Shown here: piece after piece, positions 35,685-43,339 of the stretch | How the letters are laid out: each line of letters begins with the position of its first letter | How positions within the stretch are numbered: position 1 is the stretch's first letter | Assembly (NCBI GenBank): GCA_903936705.1 | Contig: CAIZWN010000068.1 | Coordinates: forward strand, 217,181 to 281,180 | Length of the DNA stretch: 64,000 bases | From: an uncultured Myxococcales bacterium | GTDB taxonomy: Bacteria; Myxococcota_A; UBA9042; DTJE01 | Direction: 5' to 3' | Program-made: the position numbers and the translations under genes | The notes under the pieces: model-generated | Told to the model about the DNA's origin: nothing | The model's database searches: none | The model's input: only the letters and a program-made list of their open reading frames with translations

Positions 35685-37829
35685 ATGCGGACGACCTGGA
35701 CGAGATTCCTGCTGATTTCTGCCCTGCTGACGGTTCCGTGCCTGTCCCAGGCGCAGGGCAGCGCGCCGATTATTGCCGTGTTCAATGTCGAGGCCAAGGG
35801 CGTGCTGCTGGCTGCCGATGTCGTGGACAACCTTAGTGACTATGTGGCGTCACGACTGGCCGAAAGCGGCAAGTACCAGGTTGTGCCGAGGGCCCAGTTG
35901 AAGTCTCGTCTGGTTGAGGCCAAGACCGAATCCTACAAGGAATGTTATGACGAGACCTGCCAGATCGAGCTGGGCAGGGAACTTGCGGCGCAGAAGACGC
36001 TGGCCACACGGATCGCCAAGGTTGGTTCGCAGTGCACGATCAGCTTGAACGTGTTCGACCTGGGTCGGGCGACCAGCGAGACTGCGGCCACGGTATCAGG
36101 GTTGTGCACGGAAGACGGGATCATGGTGTCGTTGGGCACGGCTACCGAGAAGCTGACGGGGACTGCTGCCCCGTCATCCCAGCCTGCGCCGGCGCGGACA
36201 CCAGTTCCCCTTGGCGGCGGGAAGGTCGAGAGCGGGGTCATCATCGACAAGGGCCAAAGCATCGTGAACCAGATGACTGACCAGACCGGGTTCCTGACCA
36301 TCAAGTCCGAGCCGACGGGCGCAAACATCACGCTGAACGGCAAGGAGATGGGCAAGGCGCCGCTGCAGATCGAGCAGATGGTTGGCCGGTACGTCCTGGT
36401 CGCCGAGATGGGGAAGCTGTACCACTCGGCCCGCCAGGAGATCGACCTGGACCAGACCGGGAAGCGCGTGACCTTGACCCTGCCCCCCGCGTTCGGTCGC
36501 CTGGAAGTCACAAGTGACCCGTTGGGCGCGGAAGTCAGTCTGGATGGCGAGCGGGTTGGGCCTACACCGTGGAGCGCCGACCGGAAGCCCTCGGCAAGCT
36601 ACGTTGTTCGTGTAGAGAAGACCAACTACCTGAAGCACGAAAGTTCGGTCGTGGTCGAGGACGGGAAGACCGCAGTCGTGAAGGCAGTTCTGCAGCAGAA
36701 TTTCGGGGCCCTGATCGTGGAGAGCGACCCGCTGGGCGCCGCGATCACGCTGAATGACGAGGCGACTGGTCAGACTACGCCGTTTACGTTCCCGACTTTG
36801 CAACCTGGAATCGCGGTGGTGAAACTGGTCCTGGAGGGCTACGGGGATGCGGTCCAGCGGGCGACAGTACGGAACCGCGAGACAGTGAAGATGTCCGTGA
36901 AGATGGAAGCCAAAATGGGTCTTCTGGTCGTGACATCGGCCTACGAGGACGGAACCCCCTGCGATGGTGAAGTATCGGTGGATGGCAAGGCCGTTGGCCC
37001 GACGCCGTGGAAGCGCGAGGTGATCGCGACGCGACACGAGGTTGGTGTCAAGTGCGAGAAGGGCGAGTCGAAGGCGAACGTCGTTGTCACGCACAACAGC
37101 CGTGCTGAAGTGGCTTTGAAGGTGGCTACCGGCGCGCGGATTGACTGGATCAAAATCCCCGGTGGCACCTTCGAGATGGGGTCGGGGAAAGGAGACGAGG
37201 ACCCAAAGCACCGGGTAACGGTCAAAGGTTTCCAGATGGCAAAGACCGAGACGACGGTCGCGCAATACAAGGCGTGCGTTTCGGCTGGGGCGTGTACTAC
37301 TCCGAATACGGGCAGCACTTGCAACTGGGGTACGTCTGGTCGTGAGGACCATCCGGTTAACTGCATTGACTGGAGCCAGGCCGGAACGTTCTGTACATGG
37401 GCAGGAGGCCGTCTGCCCAGCGAGGCAGAGTGGGAATACGCGGCGCGAAGCGGCGGAAAGGCTCAGGAGTACCCCTGGGGGAACACAACTGCGACATGTG
37501 ATCTTGCAGTGTTTAGTTCCGGTGGCAGCGGATGCGGCCAGAACCGAACGTGGCCGATATGCAGCAAGCCGTCCGGAAACACGACACAGGGGTTGTGCGA
37601 CATGGCCGGGAACGTTTGGGAGTGGGTCGAGGATTGGTACCACTCCTCCTACACGGGAGCTCCGACGGATGGGCGTGCATGGGTCTCACCCACCGGCGGC
37701 ACCCGCGTGCTCCGTGGCGGCAGTTTCGTCAACGTCGCGTCGAACCTGCGATCGTCGTTTCGCAACTACGTCACGCCGGACAGCCGCCGCGCGAACGACG
37801 GGGGCCGGTGTCTGAGGCCAATACCATGA
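35685..37829 (+). CDS. Exported PEGA-repeat protein with FGE-sulfatase (formylglycine-generating-like) domain
   Basis: The 714-residue protein starts at ATG 35685 (AGAGGTG upstream). The signal peptide is about 1-24. Residues 26-130 resemble the TolB/CsgG-like N-domain of myxobacterial signalling proteins (PIIAVFNVEAKG). Four PEGA repeats follow at about 203-267, 272-337, 342-408 and 413-479, seen as GFLTIKSEPTGANITLNGK, GRLEVTSDPLGAEVSLDGE, GALIVESDPLGAAITLN and GLLVVTSAYEDGTPCDGEV. The FGE-sulfatase domain is at 486-714 (IPGGTFEMGSGKGDEDPKH, LPSEAEWEYAARSGG, DMAGNVWEWVEDWY, RVLRGGSFVN). Such domains often serve as non-catalytic modules in kinase pathways. Its substrate is unknown. Confidence 0.88.
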   Translation: MRTTWTRFLLISALLTVPCLSQAQGSAPIIAVFNVEAKGVLLAADVVDNLSDYVASRLAESGKYQVVPRAQLKSRLVEAKTESYKECYDETCQIELGRELAAQKTLATRIAKVGSQCTISLNVFDLGRATSETAATVSGLCTEDGIMVSLGTATEKLTGTAAPSSQPAPARTPVPLGGGKVESGVIIDKGQSIVNQMTDQTGFLTIKSEPTGANITLNGKEMGKAPLQIEQMVGRYVLVAEMGKLYHSARQEIDLDQTGKRVTLTLPPAFGRLEVTSDPLGAEVSLDGERVGPTPWSADRKPSASYVVRVEKTNYLKHESSVVVEDGKTAVVKAVLQQNFGALIVESDPLGAAITLNDEATGQTTPFTFPTLQPGIAVVKLVLEGYGDAVQRATVRNRETVKMSVKMEAKMGLLVVTSAYEDGTPCDGEVSVDGKAVGPTPWKREVIATRHEVGVKCEKGESKANVVVTHNSRAEVALKVATGARIDWIKIPGGTFEMGSGKGDEDPKHRVTVKGFQMAKTETTVAQYKACVSAGACTTPNTGSTCNWGTSGREDHPVNCIDWSQAGTFCTWAGGRLPSEAEWEYAARSGGKAQEYPWGNTTATCDLAVFSSGGSGCGQNRTWPICSKPSGNTTQGLCDMAGNVWEWVEDWYHSSYTGAPTDGRAWVSPTGGTRVLRGGSFVNVASNLRSSFRNYVTPDSRRANDGGRCLRPIP

Positions 37830-37881
37830 GCCTTTTCCCTCGCGAACTTTAACCCTCTTTCCCTTTGGGCCTATTGGGGCT

Positions 37882-37941
37882 CACGGCTCCGGCTGGGTCG
37901 CCTGCGTAGCGGCGCGACCATGTGGCCAAGCCGGAGCCGTG
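37882..37941 (+). terminator. Large compound hairpin, possible terminator
   Basis: A 13-bp perfect outer stem CACGGCTCCGGCT (37882-37894) pairs with AGCCGGAGCCGTG (37929-37941), and a 6-bp inner stem GGTCGC (37896-37901) pairs with GCGACC (37914-37919). It lies between the PEGA/FGE gene and the toxin-antitoxin pair. Only a short T-run follows (GTTTTGG), so intrinsic termination is possible but a protein target or repeat element is also open. Confidence 0.5.
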
Positions 37942-38034
37942 CGCGCCGTTTTGGGCCTTCGAAAGGCAGCTTCCACGGCTTCCTCAATTGACACTGGAGG
38001 AGGTATGGCGTAACGTCATACCCGGAGGTGGGGC

Positions 38035-38277
38035 ATGGGTAGGTCGAAGGTTGCCATCACGCTGGATGCGCAGTCACTTGAGGAACTTGACCGCCTGGTC
38101 CTGACTCGCATGTTTCCGAATCGAAGCCAGGCTATCCAGGAGGCGGTAAACGAGAAACTGAGTCGTCTCTCGCACTCCAGGCTGGCGCGCGAATGCGCAA
38201 AGCTTGACCCGGCTTTCGAGAAGGCTATCGCAGAGGAAGGCATCAGCAGGGAGTTGGCGGAATGGCCCGAATACTGA
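38035..38277 (+). CDS. Ribbon-helix-helix antitoxin (MazE-type partner)
   Basis: The 80-residue protein begins with [20 protein letters not shown], a ribbon-helix-helix DNA-binding strand and helix (5-45), continuing as [17 protein letters not shown]. The C-terminus is acidic and would wrap the toxin. It overlaps the MazF-type gene by 16 bp, the usual antitoxin-first order. In such systems the antitoxin binds the toxin and represses the shared promoter. GGAGG lies directly before ATG 38035. Confidence 0.9.
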   Translation: MGRSKVAITLDAQSLEELDRLVLTRMFPNRSQAIQEAVNEKLSRLSHSRLARECAKLDPAFEKAIAEEGISRELAEWPEY

Positions 38278-38600
38278 GGGGCGAGATTCGGTGGGCGGAT
38301 CTCGACCCGACTCGGGGCCACGAACAGGCCGGCTTGCGACCAGTACTTATTCTTAGTGCCGACGTCTTCAATGAACGCTCGGGGACCGTGATCGCGATGG
38401 CCCTGACCAGCCAGCCTCAACATGCCGGATATCCCCTGACACTCGAATTGTCCGAGACCCATCTTCCCAAGCCCTCCTGGGTAAAGATCAGCCAGATCCG
38501 GACCCTGTCCGTGGATCGAATTGGAAGGAAACTAGGCGTAGTCTCCCCGGAGGAGCTGGCGAAAACTATCGAAGGCCTCAACGAGATCCTCGGCGGCTGA
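38262..38600 (+). CDS. mazF: MazF/PemK-family endoribonuclease toxin
   Basis: The 112-residue product begins [20 protein letters not shown] and has [23 protein letters not shown] and [18 protein letters not shown], the conserved strands of MazF/PemK toxins, which cut single-stranded RNA at short sequence motifs. The catalytic Arg (RPVL) and the Thr/Ser of ALTSQ are present, so it looks active. It overlaps the RHH antitoxin gene by 16 bp. The cut motif cannot be predicted from sequence. Confidence 0.93.
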   Translation: MARILRGEIRWADLDPTRGHEQAGLRPVLILSADVFNERSGTVIAMALTSQPQHAGYPLTLELSETHLPKPSWVKISQIRTLSVDRIGRKLGVVSPEELAKTIEGLNEILGG

Positions 38601-38629
38601 ATTCCCTCCTGATAGGCCAAACCATGCTG

Positions 38630-41600
38630 TTACGAAGTCAGGCAAAGGGTCTCGTAGTCGATGAAGATCTTGTCGCCCGGGCCTGGCATGCAGGTGCCCT
38701 TGGCGTCGAAGATGACCGAGTTGGACGGCGCGTCATAGCGCCAGCCGGACGGGCATGAAGTCGTGTTGACCTTCACTGTCACCGTCGACGGGTCGGCAAG
38801 GCGTGTCAGGAAGAACTGAACCTTGGGATGGAAGGTGACGTCGCCGATCTTGTTCATTGTGCTGGCATAGGAACTGTCGCAGATGGAACCGCCCAGGCCG
38901 CCGGTCTGTTCGACCACTTCCACGTACCGGTACCCGCCTTCAGCAGTGCCGCCGTCCGAGGCCGTGCAACTGCCGGCCGAACTGCTGTCCATGCCAACGA
39001 TGGCGTTGAAATGCATCATGTCTACGTTGTACCAGCCCTTGATATTCTTGAAGAAATCTACGTAGAAGGGAAGTCCGCCCGACGACTGGTCTTCCTCGTC
39101 CGACAGCACGACCATTTCAAGCTGGGCGTCGTTTCGCAGGAAGCGGGAGTTGAAGCCTCCGCAGGTGCCTTCGATGCAGGTATAAGCGCAAGTGGTACCC
39201 GACGGGCAGATGTTCGGGTCGCTGGTGCAGTCCGAGGTGCTGCCGCATGGAACGCCGGTGTCGGTGGCAAGCGGCGCCGACAACGCGGTCTGTGATGCCT
39301 GCAGCCCCGACTCCTGCGCGTCCGAGTTTCCGCCACTGCCGTAATCGACCATCTTCGCAAATGTTGCCGGGTTCGCATTGGCCTTGGTCATGAAGCGCGG
39401 CGTGATCTTGGTGTCGCCCCTGTTCAGGCGCCCGATCACCTTGTCGTCAACCACGTTGACGCTGATGCCGCCCAGGTGGAAATCGTTCTTCCACACGTTG
39501 GCGGCCCCGATGAAGTCGCTGAACGACTGGGTCAGGCGGTCCTGTTCCTCGGACATGGAACCCGAGTCGTCGATGATGAACAAAATATCGACTTCCTGCC
39601 CGGTAACCTGCAGGAACTCGTCGGTCTGGTGGGTCTCGTACGTCCCCGATCCGGTCAGCTTGACCGACACCGTCGGTGACGAAGTGTCGGTGGCCGATAT
39701 CAGCATGGAACAAGTGTCCGGCCCCTCGTCCTGCGGGGCGTATACCGCCTCGATGCACTTGGGCGCGCCGTTCGGGACCGCCATCGGCAGCCTGGGAATG
39801 TTCTTGACCTTGAACTCGGGCGAACACTGCTTTAATTCAATGTCGTTGACCATCAACGGGGCGTTGCCCGAGTTGTAGATGCAGACCTTGTAAGTCTTGC
39901 TGTAGCACCCGATGGTGGTAACGCCGAAATTCAGTTCGCCGGGAAGAACGCTGATCTTTGCGATGCCCGAAGCGCCCTGGATGTTCGGCTGATAGGTCGC
40001 AGGATTGCCTACGCCCTTGGGCAGCGTCATGGCGACCGCCGCACCCGGGGCCTTTACCTGCACTCCCAACAAGGCGAAATACTGGTTCAGCAGGCCGAAC
40101 ATCGGGCTGGATGACGGGGGATTGAAACGCACGGTCATCGTCGTGGTCGATCCGGCGGCCAGTTCGGTGTTCGGGGTCGGCGCGTTCTTCAACTGGAAAA
40201 TCTGCGAAAAGGCGCCGGTCATTGGCGTACCGCAAGTCGTGCTGCCGAACATGCTGGTGGCGCAGTCGGAAATCTTGGCGCCGACATAGGTGCACGGGCC
40301 GGTGCCGACATTCACCAGGTTCATCGGTTTCTCGGCCGGCCATCCGATGGCTACCGTGCCGTAATTCAGCCCCATCGGCACCATGGCTACATTGCAGACC
40401 GGGGCACCGGAACGGCGGACGATGATCGGGACGTCCATGGTTTCGTTGCCGGCGTAGTTCGATATGATTCGCAGCTTGGCGGTGACCTCGCCGTTGTCCG
40501 GACCACGGTTCGTGAAGATTACCTTGACCGGAACTGACGTGTTGCCCTGGATGGTGCAGGCGTCACCCGAATCCTTGGTGCAGCCGGTCGAGTTGATGGC
40601 GAATTCGTTGCCGTACTGCGTCACCGACGCATCGACGACCTCGATTGAGGTGATGTGCAAGGTGCCCGATCCGGCGTTCTGCAGTGTGGCCTGCCGCTCG
40701 ACCGGCGTCATGATGGCGCCAAAGCCCATGTCGATCGAATCAGGAATGACGATCAGCTTGGGCGCATCGACGGTGCCGTACACGGGTATCAAGGTTTGCT
40801 TGGCGGGGTCGTTGCTGGCAATCATCAACGAACACAGTGGGTTGCCGTCGTCCGGAGTCACCTCGCCTGGGGTCCATGCGATTTGGAACTGGACGGGAGC
40901 GGCGTCAGGGGCGATGCGGACTTCTTCGGTCGGCGCGTTCTTGACCACGATCTTGTAGACCGTGTCCGGGGGCCACAGCGTCATCCCGCCGGCAGCGATC
41001 ACGAGGTCGGCGTTTCCCTTGTTGCTGACCTCCAGCAGGACAATCTTTTCCTCGTTCAGCTTGACTGCGCCAAAGTGCAGTTCGCCTGGTGACGCCTCAA
41101 GCACGGGGCCCATCTCGGTGCCAGTAACATCGAACTGCCATGACTGGCGCTGGCCTTGCGAGTCGCCCTCGACCACCAGCTTCGAGTCGTCCCCACCGCC
41201 GCCGGTCGGCGCGTACTTCATCACCAGGAAGACCTTTTCGGTCGGTGCCAGTTCGAATGGGAACGTCTTGCCGTCGGGGAACTGCTCGATTGTGAAGTCG
41301 GTGCTGCCGTCCAGGCGCAGGTTGATCGAAGTCACGTTGATGGGTGCCGATCCGTAGTTCTGAATCATCACGTCCAGCAGGAAGTCCTTGCCGGATTCCA
41401 CCTGCTCGAAATCGATCGGGTTTGGATCCACCAGCAGGTCGCCCACGCGACCGTTTGCCGTGATCGGCACGCGGGTGACGTTACCGCGGCTGGCCACGTT
41501 GTGGTTGATCACCAGGGCGCCATCGCTGGCCGAGGCGCCTGTCGGTGCGTAGGTGACCGTGACCCAGACCGATTCGCCTACGGCCAGGACCATCTTTTCG

Positions 41601-41866
41601 GGCAATTGCAACGTGAACTCGTCGGAGAGGCCTTCCAGGGCAATGCGGGAAATATCAACGGTGCCTTCCGTGCCGATGTGCTTGAGTTCCACGGACATGG
41701 GCTGGCTTGATCCCAGTTCCACCGTGCCGAACGGAAGCGTCGATGGGGTTGCCAGCAGGTCCAGGTCCTGCGACCGCTGGCCGCTCTTGCACGAACAGCC
41801 CGTCCCGACCGGCCCAACCATCATCGTTGCAGCCAGCACCAACATCACCAGACGCAAGGTCTTCAT
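38630..41866 (-). CDS. Large lipoprotein with ASH/choice-of-anchor-D repeats and VWA domain
   Basis: The 1078-residue protein starts at ATG 41866 with GGAGGTT upstream. The signal peptide carries a GTGC/SC lipobox (lipid Cys about 24 or 26). Residues 35-740 hold about six ASH-like Ig domains, each with the pattern of PSTLPFGTVELGSSQ, FEQVESGKDFLLDV, LHFGAVKLNEEKIVLLEVSN and LNFGVTTIGCYSKTYKVC. Residues about 757-1010 are a VWA domain with MIDAS DDSGS near 766 and a Cys-rich insert (CGSTSDCTSDPNIC). It is probably exposed on the outside. Its function is unknown; adhesion is a typical guess. Confidence 0.85.
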   Translation of the reverse strand: MKTLRLVMLVLAATMMVGPVGTGCSCKSGQRSQDLDLLATPSTLPFGTVELGSSQPMSVELKHIGTEGTVDISRIALEGLSDEFTLQLPEKMVLAVGESVWVTVTYAPTGASASDGALVINHNVASRGNVTRVPITANGRVGDLLVDPNPIDFEQVESGKDFLLDVMIQNYGSAPINVTSINLRLDGSTDFTIEQFPDGKTFPFELAPTEKVFLVMKYAPTGGGGDDSKLVVEGDSQGQRQSWQFDVTGTEMGPVLEASPGELHFGAVKLNEEKIVLLEVSNKGNADLVIAAGGMTLWPPDTVYKIVVKNAPTEEVRIAPDAAPVQFQIAWTPGEVTPDDGNPLCSLMIASNDPAKQTLIPVYGTVDAPKLIVIPDSIDMGFGAIMTPVERQATLQNAGSGTLHITSIEVVDASVTQYGNEFAINSTGCTKDSGDACTIQGNTSVPVKVIFTNRGPDNGEVTAKLRIISNYAGNETMDVPIIVRRSGAPVCNVAMVPMGLNYGTVAIGWPAEKPMNLVNVGTGPCTYVGAKISDCATSMFGSTTCGTPMTGAFSQIFQLKNAPTPNTELAAGSTTTMTVRFNPPSSSPMFGLLNQYFALLGVQVKAPGAAVAMTLPKGVGNPATYQPNIQGASGIAKISVLPGELNFGVTTIGCYSKTYKVCIYNSGNAPLMVNDIELKQCSPEFKVKNIPRLPMAVPNGAPKCIEAVYAPQDEGPDTCSMLISATDTSSPTVSVKLTGSGTYETHQTDEFLQVTGQEVDILFIIDDSGSMSEEQDRLTQSFSDFIGAANVWKNDFHLGGISVNVVDDKVIGRLNRGDTKITPRFMTKANANPATFAKMVDYGSGGNSDAQESGLQASQTALSAPLATDTGVPCGSTSDCTSDPNICPSGTTCAYTCIEGTCGGFNSRFLRNDAQLEMVVLSDEEDQSSGGLPFYVDFFKNIKGWYNVDMMHFNAIVGMDSSSAGSCTASDGGTAEGGYRYVEVVEQTGGLGGSICDSSYASTMNKIGDVTFHPKVQFFLTRLADPSTVTVKVNTTSCPSGWRYDAPSNSVIFDAKGTCMPGPGDKIFIDYETLCLTS

Positions 41867-42012
41867 CCGACAACCTCCATAGACCAGCCGGGCACGCGAA
41901 CATTAAACCCGCGGGATGATACCCTATTCGGACGCGCAGAACCAGGGCCTTGCGGGACGCCCAACGGCGTTCCTTTCCGCGGGCCTGTTTGCAGCAGTGC
42001 ATTAAATGGCGC

Positions 42013-42066
42013 GTGTGGCCCATGCGGCCCGTGCTGCCCGTGCTGCCCGTGCTGCCCGTGCGGCCA
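42013..42066. repeat. Six 9-bp tandem units
   Basis: The units run GTGTGGCCC, ATGCGGCCC, three exact GTGCTGCCC and GTGCGGCCA. They lie in the 207-bp gap (41867-42073) after the nitrogenase-like operon. On the minus strand they would encode a Gly-X-Y run, but no credible gene starts there. No other feature is seen in the gap. Confidence 0.85.
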
Positions 42067-42073
42067 TGAATGA

Positions 42074-43339
42074 TCACCGTCGGGCAGATCGATCCCCAAG
42101 GGTGTTCGACAGGGAATCGACGAACGCCAGCGCTCCGTTGTAACCAAGATAGGCGGCATCTGCGCTGTGGTGGACCCTCCGGGACGGGAATCCGAATTCC
42201 AGTCCGTGTCCCCCAAGGTCATCCAGCAGATCCGAATTGGCCACCATCAGATCCAGGTCCCGCGCAAGATCCTGGTTGCTGATCTCGCCAATACGGGGCT
42301 CCCATAAGGGGGCCGTTGGAAGGAACGACCAGGCCGATTCCCAGTCTTGCGGCCGTCGCGCATATGCCACCAGGACTGGAACTTCGGCGCCCAGAAGCGT
42401 GGCAAGGTCGCAAAAACCCGCCATCATGTGCGGGTCCCCGGCAAAACCCAGTTTGCGGAACATGAATCGTCGTGGAACCAGCCATTCCCAGGAACGAACG
42501 ATCCTGGATCGCTCGTCCGCGGCCACTGAAGCAGCAAGGTCTGTGCGACCCGATGGTACCGCCATGGCATGCAGGAACCGGTCCGATGCATCCAGCCCGA
42601 ACGGCAGCCCGGCCTGGACGACCAATGCGCCGGTCCTGGACGCCAGCACTTCTGCGGCGGCCCGCCCGTGCGGCAGTGCGATCAGGGTTCCTGCCTCGGC
42701 GACCCGGCGCAAGTCGGCGTAAGGCCCGCCATCCAGCCATACGGTCGATACCTGCAGCCCCAGGGATTCTGCAAGCCGCCGCATCTCCTTCAGATTTCCT
42801 CGGTGATCCCCCTCGTTCCGGTCCATCAGATAGCCGATCAGCGCCACACGCCCCGGGTCGGGCGTGGCGGCGGGGAGGTCGATGCATTCGGCCAGACGAC
42901 GCAGCGTGTCTGCGTACCCGTCCAGCCAGCAGCGTTCCAGGGATCTTGCAGGCAGGATGACTATCCCGCCCTCGGCGGGTGAAACCTGATCCGCGAGTGC
43001 CTCCAGGTCCACGCCAGTGACCGAGACCATCGGCATGGTTGCAACCATGACGACCCCCGCGCCCTTCGTCCCGGCAACATGCCCAAGGACCTCCACGAAA
43101 CGCCGGTCGTGTTCGGTAACCATCAGGTTGGGGTGAAGATCCGTGTGGGCGACTCGATGCTGTCCCGACACGTCCAGCAGCGTCGATTCGATGTCATGCG
43201 CACCAAACACGTGTTCCGACTTGAAGAACGAGCAGTTGGGGCCGTCCACCAGCAGCCTGGCATCCCGGATCGCGTTGGTGGCCAGCAGAACTCCGTGCAA
43301 ATAGGGGAAATTTCGTCGGCGCGTGAATTCCTCGATCAC
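42074..43339 (-). CDS. Nitrogenase component 1-like protein, small subunit (421 residues)
   Basis: It starts at GTG 43339, with GGGAGG 6-7 nt upstream and a GTGA overlap with the preceding gene. The protein has the NifD/NifK/BchN/BchB family layout: an N-terminal segment LLVDGPNCSFFKSEHVFGAH carrying Cys36, then HDIESTLLDVS, then GAGVVMVATMPMVSVTGVDL, which aligns with the region holding Cys154 in NifD. Here that Cys is absent. Three Rossmann-like parts follow (ALIGYLMDRNEGDHRGN, VLASRTGALVVQAGLPFGLD, GFAGDPHMMAGFCDLATLLG). It should pair with the 668-residue subunit. With one candidate N-terminal Cys ligand, any Fe-S cluster would differ from a nitrogenase P-cluster. The reaction is unknown. 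Confidence 0.8.
   Translation of the reverse strand: MIEEFTRRRNFPYLHGVLLATNAIRDARLLVDGPNCSFFKSEHVFGAHDIESTLLDVSGQHRVAHTDLHPNLMVTEHDRRFVEVLGHVAGTKGAGVVMVATMPMVSVTGVDLEALADQVSPAEGGIVILPARSLERCWLDGYADTLRRLAECIDLPAATPDPGRVALIGYLMDRNEGDHRGNLKEMRRLAESLGLQVSTVWLDGGPYADLRRVAEAGTLIALPHGRAAAEVLASRTGALVVQAGLPFGLDASDRFLHAMAVPSGRTDLAASVAADERSRIVRSWEWLVPRRFMFRKLGFAGDPHMMAGFCDLATLLGAEVPVLVAYARRPQDWESAWSFLPTAPLWEPRIGEISNQDLARDLDLMVANSDLLDDLGGHGLEFGFPSRRVHHSADAAYLGYNGALAFVDSLSNTLGDRSARR

Noticed and set aside
41655..42077. A fourth, 140-codon coupled gene after the nitrogenase-like operon
   Set aside because: The GTGA overlap is tempting but there is no ribosome-binding site, and the frame runs out of phase through the start of the ASH/VWA lipoprotein gene.
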